The notes beneath the pieces were generated by a model. That model was given only the letters and a program-made list of their open reading frames with translations, did not search any database and had not been told where the DNA came from. A DNA stretch of 46,002 nucleotides. It comes from Nitriliruptor sp040882075 (lineage in GTDB: Bacteria > Actinomycetota > Nitriliruptoria > Nitriliruptorales > Nitriliruptoraceae). This document shows positions 35,567-42,136 of the stretch, one piece after another; the stretch's first letter is position 1; the number at the start of each line of letters is the position of its first letter. The stretch lies in NCBI RefSeq assembly GCF_040882075.1, contig NZ_JBBEBZ010000014.1:1-46002 (forward strand). The letters are read 5' to 3'. The position numbers were made by a program, and so were the translations under genes.

Positions 35567-35596
35567 CGGCCGAACGGCCGAGCCGGGCGGAGGCTA
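35567..35596 (-). promoter_or_regulatory. tad operon promoter with downstream palindrome
   Basis: Minus-strand TAGCCT (35596-35591) lies 33 nt before GTG 35557. From 35580 to 35567 there is CGGCCG-AA-CGGCCG, a perfect palindrome starting a few bases after the expected transcription start. It is a plausible repressor site for the pilus operon. Confidence 0.45.
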
Positions 35597-35605
35597 GCAG
35601 CCTGG

Positions 35606-35638
35606 TTGCTCGACGTCCGGAGGGGTACGAGGTACGCT
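35606..35638 (+). promoter_or_regulatory. Promoter of the excisionase-like regulator with direct repeats
   Basis: TACGCT (35633-35638) with TCGACG 17 nt upstream (35610-35615) as a possible -35. GGTACG is repeated directly at 35624-35629 and 35631-35636, the second copy overlapping the -10. Direct repeats at a promoter suit a MerR/BldC-like autoregulator. Confidence 0.4.
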
Positions 35639-35660
35639 GTCAGACGTCGGAGGGAACGAG

Positions 35661-35897
35661 ATGGGACACGAAGAGATCACCTGGCTGAGCACCAAGGAGG
35701 CGGCACGTCGCCTCGGGATCGCCAACCGGACGCTCTACCGGCTCATCGACGAGGGGCAGGTCACCGCCTACAAGTTCGGTCGGGTCATCCGCATCCAGGA
35801 GTCCGACGTCGAGGGGTTCATCGAGGCAGCGCGCATCGCACCCGGTTCGCTCGAGCACCTCTACGCCGACCAGCAGCAGCTCGAGTCCGACGCCTGA
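35661..35897 (+). CDS. small excisionase/MerR-like winged-helix DNA-binding protein
   Basis: 78 aa from ATG 35661 with GGAGGG (35649-35654). The HTH_17 (excisionase/BldC-like MerR) signature covers most of the chain: WLSTKEAARRLGIANRTLYR, then LIDEGQVTAYKFGRVIRIQE and SDVEGFIEAARI. It ends PGSLEHLYADQ, a tail seen in a widespread actinobacterial group of small HTH proteins. No integrase or phage gene is near, so it is a transcription factor, not a recombination directionality factor. It is divergent from cpaB with 103 nt between starts, so the obvious target is the shared control region (inference). It is probably autoregulated. Confidence 0.83.
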   Translation: MGHEEITWLSTKEAARRLGIANRTLYRLIDEGQVTAYKFGRVIRIQESDVEGFIEAARIAPGSLEHLYADQQQLESDA

Positions 35898-35921
35898 CCG
35901 ACCGCTCCGCGGACCGGTCGG
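35898..35921. terminator. Bidirectional hairpin terminator
   Basis: CCGACCG (35898-35904) pairs with CGGTCGG (35915-35921) around a 10-nt centre that contains TCCGCGGA. It begins at the base after the regulator's TGA and separates convergent genes. Confidence 0.65.
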
Positions 35922-35945
35922 CCCGCCCGGGCGCCGCGGAACGCG

Positions 35946-36506
35946 TCAGCGTTCGATGACCACCTCCGACAGCGCGCTGGACGGCAGGTACCGGGCCCCG
36001 GCCCCCTCGGCTCGCAGGGTGATCACGTCCTCGCCCACCGCGAGCAGCTGACCGCGGTGGGCTTCCCCATCCCCACGGGTGACGAGCACGACGACGGGTC
36101 GTTCCTCGACCGCGTCGGCGAGGACCTCGCCGAGGGTCCGGTCCTGCGCGGCCTCGCGTTCTCCGGCGGCCACCACCGAGGTCGAGGTCGGATCGAGCTG
36201 CACCGAGGTGATCTGGTCCACCGCGATGTGGATGCGACGGTCGGTACCGGCGGTGAGCACGAGGTGGTCGACCGCGACGGCGAGCAACGTCCCCTGGTAG
36301 CTGCGCCCGCTGCCGCTGCGGACCGTGACGCTGCGGCCGGCCTCGGCGAGGTCGCGCATCGTGCCCGTGAAGGTGGCGAACTCGCTCTGCTGCTGGCGGA
36401 GATCGCGTTCCTCGCTGCGTTCCCGGATGGCATCGGCCAGCCGTCCCTCGTCGGTCAGCCGGACGAAGGGATCGTCGGTCGGTGGGCGCCAGCTCGCGTC
36501 GCTCAC
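35946..36506 (-). CDS. protein with two tandem Sm/SH3-like beta barrels, unknown function
   Basis: 186 aa from GTG 36506, sharing 4 nt with the end of the LysM gene. An N-terminal charged helix (LADAIRERSEERDLRQQQSE, residues 23-42) leads into two similar small beta-barrel modules: SVTVRSGSGRSYQGTLLAVA with DHLVLTAGTDRRIHI, and PVVVLVTRGDGEAHRGQLLA with EDVITLRAEGAGARYLPSS. Each has the G-x-L-L-A-V-x-x-D-x-(V/I)-x-L pattern typical of Sm-like or SH3-like folds and ends in an isoleucine/valine strand (DQITSVQL; SALSEVVI). No signal peptide. Function unknown; it may bind RNA, protein or a small ligand. Cotranscribed with the LysM membrane protein. Confidence 0.72.
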   Translation of the reverse strand: MSDASWRPPTDDPFVRLTDEGRLADAIRERSEERDLRQQQSEFATFTGTMRDLAEAGRSVTVRSGSGRSYQGTLLAVAVDHLVLTAGTDRRIHIAVDQITSVQLDPTSTSVVAAGEREAAQDRTLGEVLADAVEERPVVVLVTRGDGEAHRGQLLAVGEDVITLRAEGAGARYLPSSALSEVVIER

Positions 36507-37468
36507 GCGTCCGACGCCTCGGCCGGGTCCGGGAGGACGAGGCGTTGACCGGGGAAGATCAGGTCCGGGTCGTCGGGGTTGGCGAGCCGGTCGCGGTTCA
36601 GCTCGATCACCCGTCGCCAGTGGGGGACGACCTCGTCGTCGGCTGCCGGACGCCCGAGGTGGGCGCTGAGGTGCTCCGCCGCGATCGACCAGAGGTGCTC
36701 GCCCGCGACCACCTCGTGTTCGGCACCGGTCGTGGTGCCCTCGTCAGCGGCCGGGGCTGCGGCGCCCGGCGGGCCGAGACCGACCATCCGCGCGGTCGTG
36801 CCGTCGACGGCGACCATGGCGGCGGTCGGCGGCGTCGGCTCCGACTCACCGTCCACGGCGATCATGCGGGCGCCCGCGGCACCGCCAGCGGGCGTGGCCT
36901 CATCGTCGGCGTCGAGCGCGACCATGCGGGCAGCGGCACCGTCGGCGGGCACGGTGTCGTCCTCGCTGGTGAGCGCGACCATCCGCGGCACGGTGAGGTC
37001 GTCCCCTCCGTCCTCGCCCTCAGCCTCGCGCTCGAGCGCGACGGCCGTGGCGGTGACCGTGGACGGCCCACCGGATCGGGACGCGGCGGCGGGGACGGCC
37101 CCGGACGAGGAGGCGACCACCCCGGCTGCGAGCGTCAGGCCGATCGCCCCCTGCAGCAGTTGACGGACCAGCGGGACCGACAGCGCGTCGGCGACCGCCA
37201 CGAGCCGGGCAGCGCGGGTCAACCTGGCCAGGAGGCCGACGGTCGTCACGGCCACGAGGTACCACGACAGCGCCAGCACGACCAGACGCAGGATCGCGAT
37301 CGTCGCCGTCACCGCATCACGCTCGGCCGCCCACGCGCTCCACGCGCTGGGGGTACCGAGCGGCGGGGCCTCCAGCGGACCGTCACCGAGGGCGGTGAAC
37401 AGCACGATGCCCGCACCGAGCGATGCGAGCCAGCCGAGCAGCGGGAGCCAGCCGCGGAACCTGTCCAC
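36503..37468 (-). CDS. membrane protein with C-terminal LysM domain and internal RMVAL repeats
   Basis: 321 aa from GTG 37468, at the base of a long divergent region. Frames further upstream are antisense to the kinase gene. Membrane helices: about 5-25 (LPLLGWLASLGAGIVLFTAL), 50-80 (IAILRLVVLALSWYLVAVTT) and 100-120 (LLQGAIGLTLAAGVVASSSG). Residues about 140-250 form an acidic, Ala/Pro-rich linker in which RM(V/I)A(L/V) recurs about five times. The C-terminus is a LysM-type module, EHEVVAGEHLWSIAAEHLSA ... IELNRDRLANPDDP ... PGQRLVL. LysM binds peptidoglycan or chitin-like glycans, so the C-terminus should be outside. Cotranscribed with the Sm-like gene. Confidence 0.78.
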   Translation of the reverse strand: MDRFRGWLPLLGWLASLGAGIVLFTALGDGPLEAPPLGTPSAWSAWAAERDAVTATIAILRLVVLALSWYLVAVTTVGLLARLTRAARLVAVADALSVPLVRQLLQGAIGLTLAAGVVASSSGAVPAAASRSGGPSTVTATAVALEREAEGEDGGDDLTVPRMVALTSEDDTVPADGAAARMVALDADDEATPAGGAAGARMIAVDGESEPTPPTAAMVAVDGTTARMVGLGPPGAAAPAADEGTTTGAEHEVVAGEHLWSIAAEHLSAHLGRPAADDEVVPHWRRVIELNRDRLANPDDPDLIFPGQRLVLPDPAEASDA

Positions 37469-37557
37469 CTCGTCGTCCCCTCCGTGCCGGTCTCGGCGAG
37501 CTCGTCCGGCTGCAACCTCGTCGGCGTCGACCGGGCTGGTCGCCGCCCGACACACAC

Positions 37558-37585
37558 AGCGTAGGTTCGTACACTTTCCTGTCAA
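37558..37585 (-). promoter_or_regulatory. Strong promoter TTGACA-N16-TACGCT for LysM gene
   Basis: On the minus strand TTGACA (37585-37580), 16 nt, TACGCT (37563-37558). This is the best full -35/-10 pair in the window. It gives a leader of about 85 nt before GTG 37468. Confidence 0.65.
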
Positions 37586-37620
37586 TCCGTGCCCCCCGAC
37601 GCGGGGGATGAGCCCTCGGT

Positions 37621-37626
37621 TAGGCT
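37621..37626 (+). promoter_or_regulatory. -10 element of Ser/Thr kinase gene
   Basis: TAGGCT, 28 nt before GTG 37655, with GGGGAGGG between. Its position argues against the in-frame GTG at 37589, which lies upstream of it. Confidence 0.5.
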
Positions 37627-37654
37627 CCACGAGCCGCCGACGGGGAGGGCACGG

Positions 37655-39244
37655 GTGGAGGGCTACACGCTCCACGGCGTGCTCGGCACCGGTGCCCACG
37701 CCGAGGTCCACCGCGCGGAACCCGCGACGCACCCCGGACGGATCGTCGCGGTCAAGCGCTTCCTCGCACCGCCGACCCGCGACTCGGTCGCCGAGGTGCG
37801 TCGTGAGGCGGCGATCCTCGAACGGCTCTCCCACCCGAGCATCGTCCGACTGCTCGACGTGGCCCCCGATGGGGACGGCGTGGCGCTCGTCACCCCGTTC
37901 CTGCCGGGCGGGACCCTGGCCGACCGCGTCGCCCGGAGCTCCCTGCCCACCGCGGCGGTCGCCGATCTCGGCGCGCGGCTCGGAGACGCGTTGGCGGCCG
38001 CGCACGCGGCCGGGGTGGTGCACGGCGACGTCAAGCCCAGCAACGTGCTCTACGACGCCGAGGAGCAGCCGCTCCTCGCCGACTTCGGCGCGGCCGTCCT
38101 GCTCGGGGAGACGCCCGCAGCGACGATCGGGACGGCGGCGTACCTCGACCCGGAGGTGGCTGCTGGGCGCGCCCAGCAGCGCCCCGCGAGCGACCAGTAC
38201 GCGCTCGGCGTGCTGCTGTACGAGGCGCTGGCCGGCAGCCCGCCCTACGCCGCACCGACGGTCGAGGCCACGCTGCGAGCGGCGGATCGTGGGGTGCACG
38301 TTCCCCTCGCTGACCTCGTCCCCGATGCACCCGTCGCGGTCACCGACGCGATCGAACGGGCGCTCGCCCGCGACCCCGCAGCCCGCTTCGCGACGGTCCG
38401 GGAGCTCGCGAGCCGCCTCGAGGAGGCACGCGCCGGGCTCGACACCTGGACCAGCACCGTCACACCGCCGCGCGACGGCACCTTCCCCAGCACCGATGCG
38501 GTGACGCCACCTCCCCCCGAGACGCCGGCCCCGGGTGGACGGCGACGCGACGATGCGTCGCTCCCGCCTGCCGGAGGCCGCGCCACCCCGGACCGCCCCC
38601 TGCCGACGGGCCGGACCGTGTCGACCGGCGGCGACGACCCGACGTTGACCCGACGGTTCGGCCCCGCGCCGCCGGCACCCGCGGATCCGCCAGCTCCTGA
38701 TCGCCGACGTGTGCCGATGTTGCTGGCGGCGTTCGTCGTCCTCCTCGTCCCGATCGCGATCGTCGTGGCGTTCTTGGTCGCAGGTGACGACCCCGACGAG
38801 CTCCCGACGCCACCCGCATCGACCGAGCAGGCCCGCCGGCTCCCGGTCGAGCTGCCTCGCTGCGAGGACGCGCCGGCGCTGCCGGAGGACAGCGGTGTTG
38901 CGGTGGCAGCCGACACCGAGGGGCGCGGGTGCGTCGTGGAACTCGGCTGGGACGCCGAGCGCCAGATCCTCACCGTGCCACGGACCGACGGACCACCGAC
39001 GCACTACCAGCTCGGCGAGCCCGGCGACCTCCTGGTCGTCGGCGACTGGAACTGTGATGGGCGTCAGTCCCCGGGCCTCTACCGCCCCGCCACGGGCGAG
39101 GCGTTCACCTTCGACGGCTTCGCCGGCGAGGGTGGCGAGCTCGAGAGCGGCCCCGCGCAGGCGACGGGGACGCCGGACGGCGAACCGTTCGTGGCCACGG
39201 GCGAGGACGGCTGCGACCGCATCGAGGTCCGAACCGACGCGTGA
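37655..39244 (+). CDS. membrane Ser/Thr protein kinase with extracytoplasmic domain
   Basis: 529 aa from GTG 37655. The PknB-type kinase domain fills residues 1-265: glycine loop GVLGTGAHAEVHRA, Lys34 (IVAVKRF), the catalytic loop HGDVKPSN (Asp125, Lys127, Asn130; HGD replaces HRD), DFG at 143-145, and a SDQYALGVLLYEAL segment. A Pro/Thr-rich juxtamembrane stretch, one membrane helix (PMLLAAFVVLLVPIAIVVAF, about 352-371), then an outer domain of about 155 aa. It carries DWNCDGRQSPGLYRPATGE, which resembles a VCBS/FG-GAP-like propeller repeat, and paired cysteines. No PASTA repeats. Family members sense outer signals and phosphorylate cytoplasmic targets. It is divergent from the LysM gene. 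Confidence 0.9.
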   Translation: MEGYTLHGVLGTGAHAEVHRAEPATHPGRIVAVKRFLAPPTRDSVAEVRREAAILERLSHPSIVRLLDVAPDGDGVALVTPFLPGGTLADRVARSSLPTAAVADLGARLGDALAAAHAAGVVHGDVKPSNVLYDAEEQPLLADFGAAVLLGETPAATIGTAAYLDPEVAAGRAQQRPASDQYALGVLLYEALAGSPPYAAPTVEATLRAADRGVHVPLADLVPDAPVAVTDAIERALARDPAARFATVRELASRLEEARAGLDTWTSTVTPPRDGTFPSTDAVTPPPPETPAPGGRRRDDASLPPAGGRATPDRPLPTGRTVSTGGDDPTLTRRFGPAPPAPADPPAPDRRRVPMLLAAFVVLLVPIAIVVAFLVAGDDPDELPTPPASTEQARRLPVELPRCEDAPALPEDSGVAVAADTEGRGCVVELGWDAERQILTVPRTDGPPTHYQLGEPGDLLVVGDWNCDGRQSPGLYRPATGEAFTFDGFAGEGGELESGPAQATGTPDGEPFVATGEDGCDRIEVRTDA

Positions 39245-39265
39245 CCCGTGGCTGGTCAGGCGCGT
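39237..39265. terminator. Hairpin spanning two convergent stop codons
   Basis: ACGCGTGACC (39237-39246), 7-nt loop, GGTCA, a 2-nt bulge, CGCGT (39254-39265). The kinase stop (39242-39244) and the start of the convergent stop triplet (39265) lie in the stem, so terminator and coding ends coincide. Confidence 0.65.
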
Positions 39266-40080
39266 CAGTCGACGCGGACGGCCTGACGCTCGGTCACCGG
39301 CAGCGTCGTGCTCGCGTCCCGGCGCAGGACGGACAGCTCGCCCGACAGGCCGCCCGCGGTCCACGAACCCGACCACACCGAGGTCACCGTCACCGTGTAG
39401 GTGCCCACGTCGGTGTACACGTGGGTGATCTCTGTCGCGCCACCTGGGTAGGGCAACCCCTGGTGATCGGTGGTCGTCACGTGACCGTCACCCCAGTCGA
39501 TCTCGTAGCTGACCCGACCGCTGATGGTCAGCCGTCCGAGCGGAGTGTCGTCCGCCAGCTCGATCGTCGTCGGCCCCTCGAGCACCAGGTAGGTGCGCAG
39601 ACCGGTGATCGCCTCCTGAGGGTCGATCCGCGGTGCGCTCGGGTCCGGGTCGGCCGACAGCCAGAACGAGCGCGCGAGCTCACCGGGGTCGAACGCGTCC
39701 TCGGTGCCGGGACATCGGGTCGGCCCGATGTCGTCCGACGTCCACTCGGTGATGCGCTCGTCGACGTAGGCCCAGGTGTCGGCCACCGGCGGCGCTGCCG
39801 GCCGGTAGCCGAGGAACTCGGGGTACCAGCACAGCTCATCGGCGTCGTCCCGGTCGAGCCCGAAGTCGTACCACGCGTGGCCCGACGGCTGACCGACCGG
39901 GGTGGGGCCCTGCCCGTCACCGTCGCCGTTCCCGTCCCCGCCCGGGTCGCCGACCCCGGCGCACCAGGGCGCGCAGTCATCGTCCGCGGCGGCCGGAACG
40001 GCGACCACGAGCGAGGCGACCACGACCGACCCGGCGAACGCCACCGTGCCCACCCGCGGTCTGCGCGAGCCGTCACGCAT
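39265..40080 (-). CDS. secreted protein with PKD-like domain
   Basis: 271 aa from ATG 40080. A signal peptide (VAFAGSVVVASLVVAVPAAA, cleaved near residue 33) is followed by DDDCAPWCAGVGDPG and a Gly/Asp-rich stretch, so the mature N-terminus is exposed. The middle part is rich in Trp, Asp and Tyr (WYDFGLDRDDADELCWYPEF). The C-terminal about 90 residues look like a PKD/immunoglobulin-like strand set (ISGRVSYEIDWGDGHVTTTD, THVYTDVGTYTVTVTSVW). No catalytic motif is seen. It overlaps the lipoprotein gene by 8 nt and is cotranscribed. An adhesive or scaffold role is likely but unproven. Confidence 0.8.
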   Translation of the reverse strand: MRDGSRRPRVGTVAFAGSVVVASLVVAVPAAADDDCAPWCAGVGDPGGDGNGDGDGQGPTPVGQPSGHAWYDFGLDRDDADELCWYPEFLGYRPAAPPVADTWAYVDERITEWTSDDIGPTRCPGTEDAFDPGELARSFWLSADPDPSAPRIDPQEAITGLRTYLVLEGPTTIELADDTPLGRLTISGRVSYEIDWGDGHVTTTDHQGLPYPGGATEITHVYTDVGTYTVTVTSVWSGSWTAGGLSGELSVLRRDASTTLPVTERQAVRVD

Positions 40081-40727
40081 CGGTCGTCTCCTCCGCGAGA
40101 CACGGCACGTCGACGTCCACCGCCGCCGCCTCGGTGTCGATCAACCACACGGTCACGTTGCGTTCGTTCGGGCCGTCACCCGTCGGCGTCAGCGCCAAGG
40201 TCCAGGTGCGCTCGGCGAGGTCGTCGCCCGCACCGAGCGCCGAGTAGTCCCGCTTTGCCTCGACCACGACGCACGCACCGCTGGAGCCGACCACCTCGGT
40301 CACACGCGAGACGGGCGCGCCGGGGTCATCCGGCATGCCGGGCAACAGGACCTCCTCCCAGATGGTGCGCGTCTCGGCGGCGGACCGTGCGGTGTAGATG
40401 CTGCGCAGGTGCACCTCGGCGGCCTCGGAGCTGAACCCCCCGTCGGCCGCGACCTGGTCGGCGAGCGCCCCGGTGGCCGCGTCGAGCTCGTCGACGATGC
40501 GCTGGGCGAGGTCGACGTCGACCTCCGCGAGGTCCTCGGGAACCTCGTCGACGGCCAGTGGCCCGGGCGCGGACTCGTCGCTCGGGTCCTGCGCCGGGGC
40601 ATCCGTCGGCTCGACGGCGGTGGCGTCATCGGACTCGATGGGCGTGACCTCGGCATCGCCGTTGCTGCCGCAGGCGACGAAGGCTGCAGCCCAGGGTCGC
40701 CACGAGGAGGTGGGTGACGGATCGCAC
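40073..40727 (-). CDS. lipoprotein of unknown function, apparent frameshift in its signal peptide
   Basis: Mature part: Cys in FVACGSNGD, an acidic linker, then a folded part with VPEDLAEVDVDLAQRIVDEL, an ARSAAETRTIWEEVLLPGMP segment and two late cysteines (GACVVVEAKRD; DVPCLAEE). From GTG 40727 the frame reads VRSVTHLLVATLG, then needs one base fewer near the G-run at 40690-40692 to continue as AAAFVACGSNGD. Together they form a textbook lipoprotein signal. The continuous alternative (in-frame ATG 40750) gives a Pro/Trp-rich N-terminus that could not be a signal. A one-base insertion error is likely, but a true mutation cannot be excluded. It precedes the PKD-domain gene with an 8-nt overlap. 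No family recognised. Confidence 0.65.
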
Positions 40728-40795
40728 GTGTGCCCCACAGTCGCGTTCATCGGGTCCGACGGGCGCGCCTGGGCGGCCGTCACGGCCAGTCTGGC

Positions 40796-40813
40796 TCGGG
40801 CAGGCTAGCCCGA
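40796..40813 (-). promoter_or_regulatory. -10 element inside an inverted repeat
   Basis: TCGGGC-AGGCTA-GCCCGA: the minus-strand -10 TAGCCT (40807-40802) is exactly the 6-nt centre of a perfect inverted repeat with 6-bp arms. It serves the lipoprotein/PKD operon with a leader of about 68 nt. The repeat could be an operator or a terminator for the upstream gene. Confidence 0.45.
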
Positions 40814-40835
40814 ACGGCGGCTCGTCGACGGCTGG

Positions 40836-41315
40836 TCAGGCGCGTTCGCGCGGCACCTTCCAGGCCTTGCGCCACGCCCGTTCCGCGTCGGAGAAGGTGT
40901 CGAGCGGATCGATCACGTCCTGGAACGCGGTGAGCAGCTCCTCGAGCTCGCGCGTCGAAGCCGCGACCTCGGCGACGTGTTCGCACCCGGTCTCGGCTTC
41001 GGTCAACGACCGGTCCGCTTGCTCCCAGGCGAGCGCGAGATCGGTGACGCGGTCCGGGTCGGCTCCGCCGGGCGCAGCCGCACCGTCAGCGGGAGCGTCC
41101 ACACGCCAGCGGGGCATCCACTCCCGTGCGTCGCGGATCGCCTGCCGCATGGAGTCGAGCCCGACCGCGATCGGCGCCGGCTCGACGCGACCCGTGGGCA
41201 GGGTCCCGAGCAGGACCCGACGGCCGCCCTCGATCACCTCCGCGCAGTCGAGGAAGGACCACCACGCGTCGTGGAGGTCGGCGGGCAGGTCGGGTTTGCG
41301 CGAGAGGAGGGCCAT
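40836..41315 (-). CDS. hypothetical cytoplasmic protein
   Basis: 159 aa from ATG 41315. Hydrophilic, rich in Asp, Glu, Ala and Trp, without signal or membrane helix. Landmarks: DLHDAWWSFLDCAEVIEGGR near the N-terminus, then REWMPRWRVDAPADG, a helical segment EEQADR-like to SLTEAETGCEHVAEVAASTR, and a terminal ERAWRKAWKVPRERA. The helical content and length are consistent with a small helical bundle. I do not recognise the family. It lies 56 nt behind the USP-like gene on the same strand, probably cotranscribed. Confidence 0.65.
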   Translation of the reverse strand: MALLSRKPDLPADLHDAWWSFLDCAEVIEGGRRVLLGTLPTGRVEPAPIAVGLDSMRQAIRDAREWMPRWRVDAPADGAAAPGGADPDRVTDLALAWEQADRSLTEAETGCEHVAEVAASTRELEELLTAFQDVIDPLDTFSDAERAWRKAWKVPRERA

Positions 41316-41371
41316 GCTGCGGATGCTCCACGCCCGACCCGCCCGGACGCAACTCGGGGCGCCCCGGTGGC

Positions 41372-41893
41372 TCAGCCGTGCAACCGGCGGGCGGCCGCCC
41401 GCGGCTGTTCGACCTCGTCCAGCGCCGTCTCGAGACGTGCCGTGGGCAGACCGTGGTGGCGCTGCAGCCGGCGCACGAGGTCCGAGCGTGCCCAGGACGA
41501 GCGCGAACTGGCGAAGGTCGAGACCACGATCTCGTCGACCCGGGTGCGGCGCAGGACCTGGCCGACCGCGACGAAGGGGTCCGGGTCCCCGACCTCACCG
41601 TCGACCTCGAACCCGAGGTCACGCAGGCGGTCCGCACCGCTGCGCAGCCGGTGCCGGGCGAGGGCGAACCCCGGGTCTTCGGAGGCCCGGGCGGGGATGT
41701 GTTCGGCCTCGACCCACCCGGAGAGGGGGCCGACGACCGGCGTGGCCGGCACCACGAGGTGCACGCGGAACCGGACGTCGCCGCGTTCCGCCGCCCGGTG
41801 GGCGAGCGCGTCCTCGATGACCGGGCTCGCGAGGGTCCGGTTCGCGACCACCAGGATGACGTGCTCGTCGCCCTGCCCCGCCCCGACAGCCAC
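41372..41893 (-). CDS. universal-stress-like Rossmann protein
   Basis: 173 aa from GTG 41893 with GGGAG about 8 nt upstream. HVILVVANRTLASPVIEDAL begins a Rossmann-type strand-helix, followed by VRFRVHLVVPAT, a variable loop, DPFVAVGQVLRRTRVDEIVV and STFASSRSSWARSDLVRRLQ. The combination VANxTL ... VLVPxT ... DEIxVST matches a group of actinobacterial USP-like proteins of unknown role. No ATP-binding G-2x-G-9x-G motif is obvious. Divergent from metH with 243 nt between starts. Confidence 0.75.
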   Translation of the reverse strand: MAVGAGQGDEHVILVVANRTLASPVIEDALAHRAAERGDVRFRVHLVVPATPVVGPLSGWVEAEHIPARASEDPGFALARHRLRSGADRLRDLGFEVDGEVGDPDPFVAVGQVLRRTRVDEIVVSTFASSRSSWARSDLVRRLQRHHGLPTARLETALDEVEQPRAAARRLHG

Positions 41894-42036
41894 CGCGCGT
41901 CTCCCAGATCCTGCCCCTCGTGGAGTCTGCGCATCGTCGCGCGGCGCGCAAGGTCGGTGAGCACCCGAGCGGACGCTGCGGTCGCGCTGCGCCCGGGGTG
42001 CGAGGGACCGGCTGGGAGCGGGGTGAGGCACGCCGG

Positions 42037-42042
42037 TACGCT
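42037..42042 (+). promoter_or_regulatory. -10 element of metH
   Basis: TACGCT, implying transcription from about 42049 and a leader of about 88 nt before ATG 42137. The rest of the 243-nt divergent gap holds no other clear element. Confidence 0.4.
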
Positions 42043-42067
42043 CCCGACCTGCGCACTGCGGTCCGAA

Positions 42068-42123
42068 GTCTCGGTCCCCGCGGCTCGTCCGGCGTCGAGC
42101 ACCCGCCCGGACCGCCCCGAGAC
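42068..42123 (+). promoter_or_regulatory. Structured metH leader (unidentified)
   Basis: GTCTC (42068-42072) pairs with GAGAC (42119-42123), and GGTCC (42073-42077) with GGACC (42109-42113), with a bulge of 5 nt (42114-42118). The stem closes 13 nt before the start codon, so it could affect initiation. No cobalamin, SAM or SAH riboswitch consensus is evident. Confidence 0.35.
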
Positions 42124-42136
42124 CCCCGGACCACCG

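Noticed and set aside
35661..35897. Phage or integrative-element excisionase
   Set aside because: No integrase, attachment repeats or tRNA nearby; the C-terminal tail fits a chromosomal actinobacterial regulator group.
36503..39376. A 957-codon minus-strand frame that includes the LysM gene
   Set aside because: Upstream of 37468 it is antisense to the Ser/Thr kinase, and a strong minus-strand promoter lies at 37558-37585, inside the extension.
41894..42136. Cobalamin or SAH riboswitch ahead of metH
   Set aside because: No GCCACTG-type B12 box context and no SAH-motif core could be found in the leader. The pairing seen does not match either.
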